From the NCBI GenBank assembly GCA_021234535.1, contig CM037833.1, positions 5,168,709 to 5,232,708 of the forward strand: DNA of 64,000 nucleotides, read 5' to 3'. How positions within the stretch are numbered: position 1 is the first letter of the stretch; every line of letters starts with the position of its first letter. Under the pieces are notes generated by a model that worked only from the letters and a program-made list of their open reading frames with translations, did not search any database and was not told the DNA's origin. Below, piece by piece: positions 22,006 through 34,479 of the stretch. The position numbers and the translations under genes were made by a program. Origin of the DNA: Stichopus chloronotus (lineage: Eukaryota; Echinodermata; Holothuroidea; Aspidochirotida; Stichopodidae).

Positions 22006-22600
22006 GACCCCCAAAAAATTAGAAGTTCAACACCGTGGGGGGCAATTTCTTTGCATTCACGAATATTGCCACTCGAATATCCCCTTAAGTCGTTTTTTGG
22101 TTGGCTAGCTTCACATCCATTTCTATTCATGTTTTTACCCTTTCCGTGTTGACAATTTTCTAGTTTATTTGACGTCTTGTAGTTTGGTGTCTGGACGTCT
22201 AGCTCACACAAAACACCTGTGACATTTATCGCATTCCTAATACCCAAAATCAACCAGCTGTTGCGGCCACGACATTTGTACCAAACTAAAAGTCATTTCC
22301 CCTGTTTCAAAATGGTTTGATCACAACAATGGTTTTACTGCATGTAACGGTATGTTTTCCAGAAAGGTGTTTGGAATTAGCATTGCATCAGGGTGTAAGA
22401 TGTTAAACGTAAAGAAGGTACAAAGGTAAAAACCTCCGAATGGGTCTGCTTGCTACTCCGCTATGTATGTTGTGTATGTACCGACGGAGATGAAATTGTG
22501 CACGAGCACTGCGCGAATCATCTGTCTGGTCATTGTGGATATACTGTACATCGCGGTCGCGCGATTCGCCTATGTGAGTTTCGCAAGCAATAACGAACAA
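22006..22600 (-). pseudogene. Unidentified coding-like relic, unit A
   Basis: Minus-strand readings include HNFISVGTYTTYIAE, FYLCTFFTFNILHPDAM, IPNTFLENIPLHAV and AINVTGVLCELDVQTPNYKT, then a polar stretch. Frames change between them, and unit A has a stop where unit B does not. The relic runs directly into the LINE 3' UTR fragment. I do not recognise the protein, and the other strand is also partly open. Confidence 0.25.
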
Positions 22601-22689
22601 CAGGGTCTTCCTCTCAATAATTTTTTTTTAACATTTTGCCCCGTTCTCCCTCATTTATTTTGTTTCTCTGAAGATTTCCCGGTTTTCCA

Positions 22690-23275
22690 CCTGTTTTTCC
22701 TTGCCGAAGGAATCTATGCGATGATGATGTCGTGTGTGTGTATGTATGTGCGTGTATGTGCGTCTCAAGAAGCGTAACTCTGAGTGATCTCAGACTTGGC
22801 ATGAAGGTTGCCCTTATTTAGTAGATGATCCCTAAGATCATTTGGGGTCAACAGGGGTCAAATTGTAAAAACCTTGTAAGCACGATATCTCAAGAAAGGA
22901 AGCTTGTAGAAATCTCATGTTTAGTTGTAGTTGAACCATGTTGAGTAGAGGAACCCTATCGTTTTCAGTGGAGGTCAAAGGTCATTTGGGGTCAACGGGG
23001 TCAAATTGTGAAAACCATGTAAACACAATATCTCAAGTAGAGAAGCTGGAACAGATGTCATGCGAAGTGTGTAGGTGTATCTTATTGAGTACAAGGGTCA
23101 CCAGAGGTCAAAAGGTAAATACCTTGAAAATTGTTCGTAAACACGATATCTCCAGAACGATAAATGTGATAGATCTCATAGTTACTGTGTGGATTGCCCA
23201 TATCGAGTAGATGATCCCTTTTTTGGGGCAGAGGTGAAAGGTCATTTGGGGTCATGGGAGGTCAAAATGTGAAGG
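22690..23275 (+). repeat. 145-bp monomer array, unit A, array 4
   Basis: CCTTGCCGAAGGAATCTATG (a half of the terminal hairpin), a TG-rich run and then about four monomers in plus orientation. Homology with unit B ends inside this array, near 23,022. Confidence 0.65.
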
Positions 23276-23279
23276 GTCC

Positions 23280-24424
23280 TTCTAGTGAATTTTATACTTG
23301 TAATGTAGAATCCTCTTGTTGATTTGAGAACTTCTTTTAGGACATACCAACATAGTCTCTTCGATAACCACGAAGAAAAGATGAAGATTATTATTTGGCA
23401 AACCTTATGCCACTGTCCTCATAAGGACATGTGAGCATGCATGAATTGTAAATTGGAATTGATTAAATATACCACGGGTTATTAGCTTTATAAAAGGAAC
23501 TAAATTACTGATCATTTGGATCAAATACCCTTGAGCGTCCATGAACTGTGATTGCTTAATTGAATGAATCAAATTGTAACTGACCCACCTCTGTTCAAAT
23601 TGGTCACTGCTATCTGACATAATTTATTACAGTTGACTGCCACTAGAAACCGCAATGTCCAGAATAAATCATACAGTCTGTTGAGCCAGGTGCTCAATGG
23701 ACTTAAACATTTACTGTATAAGTTTACAGGGAAGTAGGGTTTTTAAAACCATTATTTGTCGACATAGAATGATAGATTATTCAAAATAACGAATTAGTAG
23801 CCTTATTTTCAAGGAATAAGATTCTCACAGATCAGACATTTAGTTATTTGTTGCTCAACAATATAATTTGTTCACGCAAACTTTTTAAAATTCAAATGAT
23901 GCATATGTTACTCATCACATGCATAATGTTTTGAGGAGATGAAGCTTTGACAGATATTTATTGATGAGACTGAATGGTTTAACAATGGTTAAAGCGAATT
24001 TCTTTGTATGCCATGTTGGTGTATTTTAAACGCCCTATCTCACTTTACAGTAGTTCAGGTAAGCTTTAAACAAATGACTACTGTGTATCAAACCAGTGAA
24101 ACTTGCACTGTGTTGTATCTTTAAGTAGACTGTCATGACCCTCACCCTGAATTATTTGCATAATATATGCATGTTTGAGTATTTGCAATTTTGACTTGCT
24201 GTTGCAACTTTATACTGTACTGTTTGTTATTTTCCATGTATGCAAAATCTATTTTTATTGAATACAGACATGATTGTAAAAGAAAACTTTGTTTTTTGCC
24301 TACCTTATTGCCAGTATGCCACCTTTGTGTGCCAGTCTACCCAGCAGTTCGAATCCACCGTCCTCACAAAAATTGTACCAAAATACAGTCTTTTTCCGTT
24401 TTGGCAAGTCTTTATCGCTTAGCT
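23280..24424. other. Sequence between units A and B
   Basis: AT-rich, with no ORF of note and no copy elsewhere in the window that I could find. It separates the end of unit A from LINE relic B. Confidence 0.5.
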
Positions 24425-26020
24425 GAACGAACAAAATAGGTAAACGACATGTTGCTGTCAACAGCAGTATAAACACATTTGGTCAAGAGAAAACGGAGCT
24501 TGGAAGGAAAATGCACAAGGACCAATCCCCCACTCCTAAGGTCTTTTGATCAACTCCGTCTTCCCTGACCATAGAAAACTAAACACGGTCCTCTAGAATC
24601 GAGCCAGGACACCATCTGGAGCAACCAGAACAGTGCCCGGGTACCACGAGAGACCACCAGGTTAGTGACTCCGGCGAACCATAACCAAACCATATACCAT
24701 TACTTTTTAATGCGCCATCCACCCACGATGCCGCGAAGGGCAGTTGTCTATATCGCCACCCACCTAGACGAAGTCCTTTGGTCTTTGTTGCGGGTTCAGT
24801 CTGGCACATGTTGCTCTTTGAAAGGTAGCCAGCGTGCCAGTAAGGGCACTGAAGGAGGCTAGGTCAGAGACTACGCAAGTGTCGTCATCAGCGTACTGAA
24901 GGCACTTGACCTCAGATCCACCAGGAATATTGAACGGACGGAACAAAGGGTCGACTTGAAAGGCTTTTACAAGGGATTCACTTAACAAAACACAGAGGAG
25001 AGGTGGGAGGGGACACCCTTGTCGTACCCCGCGCTGGACTCTGAAGGTGTCCAATGAAAAGCCATCCACAATAACAAAACCGCTTGCATTATTAAACAGA
25101 AAATTAACCCATGCAACAAAGGCTGGGTGTAAATTAAACTTCGCCAACACTTTAAGGAGAAAACCGGGATCAACCATGTCAAAGGCCTTCTCCTGATCGA
25201 GGGAGACAAGCGCATCAACCCGAGGTTCTGCTGAACACTGTGTCCCCGCACCGCACATGTCTGAAAAGGCCCAACAAGATCCGGCATAACAAGATCCGGC
25301 ATAACTATGCCTAGCCTGTTACAAAGGGCTTTTGCAGGATCTTGTAGTCCACGTTTAACAGGGTGATTGGCCGCTGGTTTTTTGGTTCAAGGGGATCCCT
25401 GACTTTGGCAACAACGTTATCACACCTGTGCGCTGCGAAGGGCTCAATGAGCCAGTAAGGAAGGCGGAGACGAATACATCACGCAGATAGGGACCAACGG
25501 TACTCCAGAAGCGTTTGTAAAATTCAACCGGAATACCGTCGGACCCAGGGGCTTCACCGGATTTCATCCAGAGCTCGTCGACTGTCAACGGAGAACCAAG
25601 TTCGTCGTTCTGATCGTCGGAAGGGGCCCAAGCAAAATTGTCTAATAAGGACTGTTGAAGGCCCTCATCAACATCTGCTGCAGTATAAAGCTGCTCATAG
25701 AAGTTCTTAAAAACCTTTACGATGTCGAGAGGGTCCTTCTGTACCACACCATGGACGTCACGCCTTTATGACTTCGTGAAGTCTCCGTAGAACTTAATAC
25801 TTGGTCTTTCCTCCGCCTCCACGCAAAGTACTCGAGCGCGGACACGAGCCCCGTGTAGTTTTTGATCAAGATACCGCTGGATTGCGTGAAGCGCGGAGGA
25901 GTCCCCGTTCCTCTCCCTAGAGCACAGCGAGAGGAACTCCTCCCTTCTTCGACGAGCCCTTGCTACACAGTATTCGACTGTAAACTGTTTGATGCGGGAC
26001 ATCACATCGTCCCACTAAAC
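24425..26020 (-). mobile_element. LINE relic B
   Basis: Same LINE insertion as relic A, with the same 5' truncation point, but without the composite element. Its 3' part starts later, at the point matching relic A position 781, and a block around 24,655 that spans the A insertion site is deleted. RT motifs (GSDGIPVEFYKRFW, LDQEKAFDMVD, a YADD-T variant) are readable in several frames. One small tandem repeat (AACAAGATCCGGCAT) near 25,276 is private to B. Non-functional. Confidence 0.85.
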
Positions 26021-26283
26021 CCTATAATATTTTGAATAAAGCACAAATGTACTTAATGCCAAATAAGATATAGTAATCGTCATCTTATCGTAAAATTCGA
26101 GAATGTTTTGTAAATGACGTGTGATTCTTACTAACAACGAAAAGAAACTTTAGTTACATGTTCCACAGTTTTGCCTAAAATGATGATTCAGTTAAGTTTG
26201 CAGGAGAGACTGCAACATTTTGGATGAAGATTTTTGAACATACTGCAGTCTTTCGTTAATTTGGCTAATAATAAAGTCTGGCT

Positions 26284-26530
26284 TCAATTTGAGCTGAATG
26301 ATGCAAAGACACTTCGTGGCTCTCGATGAAGGTTGCGGTGGGTGCCTCTGCCACGTCTAGAACTGCGACGGTAGCAATAGTCTTCACTGTCCGCGTCGGA
26401 ATGTGAACCGGATTCATCACTTGTTTACGTCACTTGCAGCATCTGTTTGTTGCACTAGGTCTTCTGGGACAACATGAGTACCTGATAACCGGAGCTCCCG
26501 TCGATGGACTGTCCTCTCAGCGCCGGTATC
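26284..26530 (-). pseudogene. Ty3-type Pol acidic tail, unit B
   Basis: It keeps the acidic D/E/S stretch and RRSSRRGRG tail of the relic at 4,549-4,893. The integrase C-terminal domain itself is lost in a deletion of about 240 bp. Confidence 0.55.
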
Positions 26531-27039
26531 GATTCCATCCTGAGACTATCTGTACCTTTCAGCAAGTGCAACTGTTTTCCTCAAATGTTTTGACTTGCGA
26601 GAGCTAGGTGGTCATTAAATTAGCAACTGAAAGCCATGGAAAAGTGGTCAGAACCTTTTTTCAGCAGAAAAAAAATTCTGCATTGCTTTGCTGCAGGAAG
26701 CTATCATGGAGTTGAAAAAAGTTGATTAGGTATCACAGCACCACCTGGTGTTGTTCCATATGAATCGGTTTCCAGTATACATGTATGTAATGATGAGTGT
26801 ACCATACCATTAAAAGTACTGCAAACTGAATCAACACTAAGCATGAAGAAATTGTTCCTTTCAAACAAAGTTCAAACAAGAGAAATAATTTTGCACTATT
26901 TGACAAGTATCAACTCTCTGGATGTACCATACTAAATACAGTGCAGTCATCACTTTCATAGCAACCAGAAAGCCAAAAGGCTTTGTTATTCCTTTGCCAC
27001 ATGGTGGTGTTATCAGAACAAATAAATTTTCCACATGAA

Positions 27040-28010
27040 AAGTATGACATTTTTTTTGGTGATCTCAAATGATATTTGACTTCCACCAAAAGCAAAAGGG
27101 ATCACCTACCCAATATGACCAACCTATATATCAAGTATGACATCAGTCAACAGCACCCTTCTGGAGATTATGTTTTTGCAAGGTTTTCACAGTTTGACCT
27201 CAGGTGACCTCACACCTTTGACCTCCAACAAAAACAAAAAGTCTTCTACTCAGTGTATACAATCCACACAAAGTATGACATCAGTCAAGGTTAACATTCC
27301 TGGTAATATTGTGTTTACACATTTTTACAAATGACCCTTAAACCCCACAAAAATCAAAAGGGATCTTCTGCTCATTTTTACCAACCCACACATCAAAAAT
27401 AATAGGGATTATCTACTCATTATCACCAATCAACACACTAAGTATGACATCAGTCACAGTTACCATTCTGGAGATGTTGTATTTACAAGGTTTTTACAGT
27501 TTCATCTCTAGTGACCTCAAATGACCTCGACCAAACCCAATAGGGATCATCTACTCAATATGACCAACCCACACACCAAGTACGACATCAGTCACAGTTA
27601 CCCTTTTGGAAATATCGTGTTCACAAGGTTTTCTAAGTTAAGGCATCTGGTGACCTCAAATGACCTTTGATCTCAAGCAAAAACAATGGGGACCATCTAC
27701 TCAATGTGACCAACCCACACACCAAGTATGACATCAGTCAAAGTTATCGTTCTTGAGATATCGTGTTTACAAGGTTTCCCATTTTGACCCCTGTTGACCT
27801 CAAATGACCTTTGACCTTGACCAAAAACAATAGAAATCATCTACTCAGTATGACCAACCGACATACCAAATACAAGATCCCTCCAAATTGGCCTTCTTGA
27901 GATATCGTGTTTACAAGCAAAGTGTTACATACACACACACACATACACGACATTACCATCGCATAGATTCCTTGAGCCTTCGGCAAGGAATCAAAAAGCA
28001 CCATCGTCTA
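27040..28010 (-). repeat. 145-bp monomer array plus (CA)n and hairpin (unit B, array 1)
   Basis: Equivalent of 5,580-6,420 with one extra monomer (around 27,581-27,725). The same terminal hairpin is at 27,966-27,992. Confidence 0.7.
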
Positions 28011-28323
28011 AATAGGACATCAATGGATACAATATTCTTGTCCATCTTAGTTGGTCCGGCATGATGACTCGCACATAGCGTCATCGAAAAGGGACATCAG
28101 AACCGCATTCAACTCAGCCAATAGGTCACCTGGAGAACAGGTCCAGTCAGACCAGCCGTCAAGAGAGGAAGGACAGGGGTCCCTGCCTTTTTTTCTCTCA
28201 TTACAGAAAGTTACAAGTCTTGCTTTCCGCAAGGTTAATTCAGAGAGAAAACAACCAGGTAATGCAGCCAAATGAAACCAAAGTCAGATCACAAGTCCAT
28301 AGATTCATTCACGTTTATCATGT

Positions 28324-28511
28324 TCACTCCATTTCCATAGCATCTGTCACTTCCTTGAAACCTACGCATGCTACCTGGATCATCCTCGGGAGACCTGTCT
28401 CGGATGCCATTAACACAGCAGGATGGGAGAGCAATCCTTACTCCTTTACCCAACGGAATCGAGTGGTTTGACCACATGGCAGGTAGCCGGTATGCTATCA
28501 GACGATTCTGT
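28324..28511 (-). pseudogene. P2RX7_C-like terminal exon, unit B
   Basis: Same exon as 6,737-6,924, with acceptor, LGKGVRIALPSCCVNGIRD and the frame break before CVGFKEVTDAMEME. It differs from A by a single residue, Val to Gly after the Asn. Confidence 0.65.
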
Positions 28512-29875
28512 CTGTGAAGAAATCAAAACGAGAAAAATGAATGAAACAGTACCCTTGCTAAACAATGGAAAACAAAAGACATTGATACTGATTGAAGACA
28601 TCCCTTCATTCATGTATAAATGTTCCTATTTTAGCACATGGCTCTGCTTCACAGTACGCTGAAAATCCATAAATAGAAGCAATAAATCAATATTGCAATT
28701 CAAAGCTGCAACCGATTTTGAGAATTTGATCGGAATGTGAAAAGTGGAGTTTTGACTAGTGGTCACATCACAATTACATGTTTTACTTACTACATGGTTC
28801 AGGGATGGGGCGAAGACGAGAACTCTCCACTAAGTACTTCGTGACATGGTCATTTACACAATACTTGCCTCAATGTTATAAAATTGTGTAAAATATTCGA
28901 AGTTTCAAAGTCTCCCCTTGTGTGGCAATGCCCGCTGGCCCGTTGAAAAATCTTTTATTCATGGCCAGACTGTTGTTACGAAAGGTACTGTACGTAGTAC
29001 TAAAAATAAACCACGTTCAGAATGAGGCTATCATTGCAGCTTAGTAACATTGAGAATGTTTACAAAAATCTTAGTCAAAGACATCGACATGTTGCTGCTA
29101 CACCAGCTCCTCTAACTACACATGATTCATGACGTGGTCATTCCAGGGTTACGCCTAAATTATGTTGTGAAATGTACTTTAAACGTTGTCAAACATACTT
29201 ATACGTCTCCGTCTCGGTGCTTTTTACACCTCATGACCCGTTTGACTAATGATAGGCCTAGTAACCCTCACTACTGTACAGTACCTGTTCGTCATGCTGT
29301 CCGCTGCACTTGGATCTTTTTCTGAACAAAACCAAATTCCAAAACAATTGGCTGCAGTACAAGTTGAGAAAATTGTGGAATATTCGTCAAGCAATCCCCT
29401 TCTGCTAAAAAAAGTGTCTTCCCCTAAACAATCCTTGGCAGCAGACCTTTTCTCGATCGCTTGCAACAGGTATCACAGCGTTAATCTTTGTCCTGTAAAA
29501 TTATTTTGGTCCTTCACATCACAGCTGTTGTCTATTTAGGCTAACCACTAGTTCAGACATACAAAGTCATAAATACAGTTTTGATGGACACATTTTAGAG
29601 CATTGAACTTCCTTTGGCAGTTCCAACTTTCACTACCTTGTTTGGTCACTATTATTACTACCTCTCTGGACAGTCTTAGTGCACTGGTCCTATAGTAGCT
29701 CCTAGGTGGAGCTGTAGGACTTCAGAGGAGATCTTGCTTTCATTACTACAGTATACAGTGCATTTGCCATTCTAACCTTACTTATTTGCCAAGTTCCTTT
29801 TATTTTAAACTATTTGTACAGAGAGTGAGAATACAATGCTAAGCCACTATCCCGTTTTGGTAATTTCAGTTTCCA

Positions 29876-30159
29876 ATGGACTCATTTGATGGAGATTCTT
29901 GTGTCGATCCTAAAGAATGGATGGAACGTTTTGAAAATTACTGCACTTTCAAAGGATTTTCAACACAAAAGTAGATAGCAGCATTTTCTCTCCTTTTGCG
30001 TGGTGCTGCTCTGAGATGCCTTAAAACGTTACAGGAGGCGGCACTACGAGACTTTTCCATCTTGAGGGAGGCATTTATTGGTCTTGGTCTAAAGTCGCTG
30101 ATATATTTCAACGTAGGCAGAAGGACACTCAAAGTGCTGAGCAATTTAAACAGATATAG
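29876..30159 (+). pseudogene. Ty3-type gag relic, unit B
   Basis: Copy of 8,266-8,571 with the same in-frame TAG and an additional 22-bp deletion after REAFI that shifts frame. Confidence 0.65.
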
Positions 30160-30833
30160 AGGTGGAATGCACACGGGTATCACTTCTGCTTTATGGCTGT
30201 GAGTCCTTCGATGTAAACTTAACTAATTCCTAGGTTTGAAAATGCCACGAGGGCACTTTACACAAAAGATTCGGGTTGACGACACGCGAACAAATTGTGA
30301 ACGTTTGTGATATAGCCTAGGCATCTCATGCATCAAGAAAATGCACTAGTTGGCGCAGAGTTTTGCAGACATTTGAATACCCCCTAATTGATGGGCAGTT
30401 TCATTAGGTATTTTTCTCATGATTTGTCTGTGGAGGAACAGAAAGAGCGAGGAGTCTAATTTTTCGGATTTGGTAGTTTGGTACCATAATGTGTCACTGC
30501 AATTTTTTATCAAATTTTCTGTAGGCCTAGCCCATGAATTACCACTTCGTACACCTTTATAGAGACTGACTCTTAATGAGACTAGCCTGGGCCTACACAC
30601 AGACTTTTACCTTGTACAAGAATCTAGCCTAGGCCTATAGCTACCTTGCCCGCTCAAGCATTACTACTTTGCCTACTTTCCGGAAATCTGGATTCTGATT
30701 TCGCCGTTTTAAATCCGATTTTGACCGGATTTTTTGCAGAAATAATATTAGGCTTACCAAGAACATCCGAGTTTGGTGAAAATCGGGCCAACAGGGAAAA
30801 AGCGTAGATTTTCGTGTTTTCTCTTATAGGCGC

Positions 30834-30953
30834 TAACACTAATTGCCCCTAGGCTAGGCCTAGTATCAGACGAATTACGGTCGTCGCCTATATTCTACGG
30901 TACAACCGAAAATCAAACCATAGGCCCAAGGCAGCTAGGGGCAATTAGTGTTA
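30834..30953. repeat. 120-bp MITE-like inverted repeat (unit B)
   Basis: Same 19-bp perfect terminal inverted repeat as in unit A. Substitutions between the two copies fall in the loop, and the arms are unchanged. Confidence 0.6.
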
Positions 30954-31802
30954 CGGGCCTAGGCTTAGGCTAGGCCTAAGCTAACTCAGTAACTGCTAGT
31001 GTTAGGATAGGGCCTAGGCCAAATCAATTTTAACTCACTTAACGTCGGCTGCTTCTTGCTCCATCTTTATACGTTTAGAATAGAAACGGGGCATAAGTTG
31101 ATACATTTATGATGCAAATTTCCAGGAAGGAACGGAACTTCGGAAGAGCGTCCGTACGGTGTGTGGCAGTTCTTTGACGTCAAATTTGCAAAGTGCATGC
31201 ACGCCGCGGCCACAGTCCAGTCGTCTGCAGTCTAGTGTGCACTATGCACGTACAAACGTGTCGTGTGTACGTGTACACTAGCTAGAGCTAGCTGGCATGC
31301 CATGCCAGTGTATACAATGTCTGTAATATCGCCGTGCCCGGTCGGCGCGCACGTAAATTTTGCAAAAGTAACAAGGCTCATATTTTGGCGGTATTTCATC
31401 CACCTAGACGTTCGTTGACAGCCTGGGACTAGACCAATTTATGAAGCCCTGCAGTGTGTACAAAAATCAAACTGGTCTTTGACAAAGACTATAGAAATCT
31501 ATACAATGCACTGAAAAGAAAGAGTAGGCAAGTCAATTTCACAGCATTGCACGCACCCTTCATATGAATTCGGCCTATCAAAGATGAGATTCACGGTTTC
31601 AACAAAAGGTAGGCCTAAATGTTGTGAACTATTGATGCAGTCGTACCTCAGAAATAAACGCCCAAAAGCAGCTGCAATACGCTCGCGAACGTATATATAT
31701 TAGATACAGGCCTGTGGGACGCTTCAATATTCCACGAGTCGGTTTGCATTGTTACTGTTATAGAATGCACATCCTAAAGCGTCAAATCTGACTATGAAAC
31801 TA

Positions 31803-31925
31803 CAGGGCCGTACTGGCCCTCCCCCCTGAAATTTCCACACACTTAGTGCTAAAGGATGGTGATGCTCTACGGGCAGTGCCTTAACTCCCCCCCCCCCCAG
31901 GGATTTTGCCCAGGCTACGGCTCTG
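31803..31925. repeat. hAT-type MITE candidate, internally deleted (unit B)
   Basis: Copy of 10,371-10,519 that lost 26 bp including part of the left terminal repeat. The 16-bp duplication next to it in unit A (GGCTCTGGATTAC) is single here. Confidence 0.5.
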
Positions 31926-32361
31926 GATTACCCCGGCTCCAATAAAGTAAACCCCAATCGCACAACTCAACTGATTTAGGATAGGCCAGTCCGATTGGCC
32001 GTCAGAGAGAGAAAGAGACTTGATTGCCATGATGAGTTAAGATTCTGAACTAATTCCGACTGGGAGGGACTTGTATCTTACATAAAACTGGTTCACGTAC
32101 GTTTTACGAACTTGACTCTTGGGTATCAGTGAATGGGAATAAAATCAAAACAAACATTGTCACTCTGTTGGTTGATTTTCAAAGCGCACGATTGGAATAT
32201 AGTACTGGCACACTGCAGCTACTGTATTTTGCTTTCATAGCCAGAGAAACATGTTCTGCACAGTAAAGTGTACAATTAACCTCGGATTCTTGCAAATTAA
32301 AAACCTTTGAAATGTCTGCTATTACACTTAGCTAATTGGCCATCCACTCCAGATTCTAAGC

Positions 32362-32494
32362 AAGGTGATTGATTTAATGATATTTAATTCACCATCAAAC
32401 ACTATCACCTTGTTGGATCCTACCAAACCAACATAAATGTCTCCAGTCTCGCTGACGACCATACACCTCGCCACTCCATCACGGTATTGTACTG
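32362..32494 (-). pseudogene. NHL-like exon, copy B1 (truncated)
   Basis: Copy of 10,866-11,041 whose N-terminal part (the SNDDHRT region) is deleted. Confidence 0.4.
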
Positions 32495-32710
32495 CGTACA
32501 CACCTTGCAGCCTATCCTGTGACTATCGTATAGATCTGAATGGCGACCAACTTACCATCGCACACCCAATTCTACCTCCTCTTCCTGTTGTGTGATGATT
32601 GATATTATAAACCTTCGAGGTCAGGATGATGAATCCTCTTTTTACAAACATGAGAATTTCACATGCTTATCTCTGTAATACATATAGTGTGTACGTTTAC
32701 ACACTATAAG

Positions 32711-32866
32711 GTAGTTGATTTAACGATATTTAATTCACCATCAAACACAATCACCTTGTTGGATCCTACCAAACCAACATAAATGTCTCCAGTCTCGCTG
32801 ACGACCATACACCTCGCTACTCCATCACGGTATTGTACTGTACGGTGATCATCGTTACTGTGTAAT
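32711..32866 (-). pseudogene. NHL-like exon, copy B2
   Basis: Copy of 11,267-11,422 with the same blade residues, near identical to it. Confidence 0.45.
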
Positions 32867-34216
32867 GAAAACTTCTACAAATTTTGCGTACACACCTTGC
32901 AGCCTATCCTGTGACTATCGTATAGATCTGTATGGCTAACAACTTCCATCGCACACCATTTCTACTTCCTGTTGTGTCATGATTGATATTATAAACCTTG
33001 GAGGTCAGGATTATGAACTTTTGTGACAAACATGAGCATTTCACATGCGTATCTCTGCCATATGTATAGTGTGTACATTTACTAAATTAGGAAGAACTGG
33101 CAGCAAAAACTGTGGAAAAATTTGAACGGAAAAAATCTGAAATCACACAGAATCGAGTGCGAAACACTAAAAGACGTAATCTAGACAAATGTTCGCACTT
33201 ACCAATGCCTAAATCATTAGTTTACAGGGCCTTGGTTATTATTCTACGTCCAAATTATATTCCTGTTTTACTTTTATCCTACTTTATCTGTTTACATTTG
33301 ATGTTCTGATTCTATCAATATCAAGGTCAAGTGTACCCATAGATTGGCCGTCATTGGGAGAAGTAGATTTGATTGCCATGATGAGTTGATGATTCTGAAC
33401 TAATTCCGACTGGGAGGGACTTACTCTATCCAAGAGACAATGAACACTGATTTACATTACTAACACAAGATCGATTTACATATAACATTTTGACCAACTG
33501 CCCTGTTGGGTATCAGTGAATGTGAATAAAATCAAAACGAACATTGTCACTCTGTACTTTTTCATGAAAACGGCACAGAAACAAAAACACTCACCAATGC
33601 CCAAATCATTAGTCTCCTGGGCCTTGGTTATTATTCTACATACAAATTAAGTTTCTGTTGGTATTATTTGTTACTACTACCCTGGTATATCACTTACTGG
33701 TTGTATACTCTCAGTAAGAAGTTTTTGATTTTCTTTAGTGAAGGTCAAAGGTTATATGCGTTCAACAGGCTCAGAGTGTGGAACTCTTGTAAACATATTA
33801 TCTTAAGAAGGGAAGAACGTTAGTCTTTAATGGAAGTAGGTCGTCGCATGTCAAGAAGCGTCAGATTGTGAACATGTAGATATGATCTCAAGATCTCAAA
33901 ATTATATCAGATTCCGGAAAAAAATTCTCTAAATCGGGTCATCAAAACCTCAATGCATTTCTGCATTCTGTTTTTTTTAAGTTCCATGACTTTTCAACAA
34001 TTTTTTCCCGGAATTAATGTCATGATTCTCCCAGCCTGGACAGTTCCCCCCCGAAAAAAAAAATCCGAGACATTTTAATATCTTTTCCATCTTGTGGGAA
34101 CCATGAGTAACAGCTAATGCCAAACAGTGTTTGTAAGCTAAATTGAAATGATTGCGAGGTACAGTTTGATAAATCACAGATTTTAAAAATAGCATGTTTC
34201 GTTAAGTATTGTAACT

Positions 34217-34474
34217 TTATACTCCACAACTAAGATCAACTGCATCCATATCTTCAACTCCTGGATAGTAGTACTCTCTTTCAAACTCTTCCCACACAGG
34301 GTCTTCCTCCACATCATCTAAGGTATCTTCTAAAGCATCCTCATGTATTTCACTCTCCTCATTGTCCTGTACCGAACTACTCTCTGAAGCTTCAACAGCA
34401 TCTTCAAGGACTTCTTGCTGTCCATCAAATCTCTGAGCATTGAAACCAGCTTCTACCTTGTCTGCCCATTCCAT
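34217..34474 (-). pseudogene. Short acidic ORF, truncated, unit B
   Basis: Matches 12,949-13,215 for 80 codons with Gly to Glu and Leu to Val changes. A deletion that removes the donor side of the exon then ends it early as DLSCGV. Confidence 0.35.
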
Positions 34475-34479
34475 ACCAG

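Larger units (their letters stand above)
4410..23022 (+). repeat. Large direct duplication, unit A
   Basis: The whole interval is collinear with 26,020-43,873. The offset drifts from about 21,610 bp at the left to about 20,670-20,800 at the right because of indels. Single-base divergence is roughly 2-3% in most places I compared by eye, but well under 1% between 19,560 and 21,280. Homology stops on the right inside a 145-bp monomer. The two units could be a segmental duplication or two haplotypes assembled in tandem. Confidence 0.9.
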
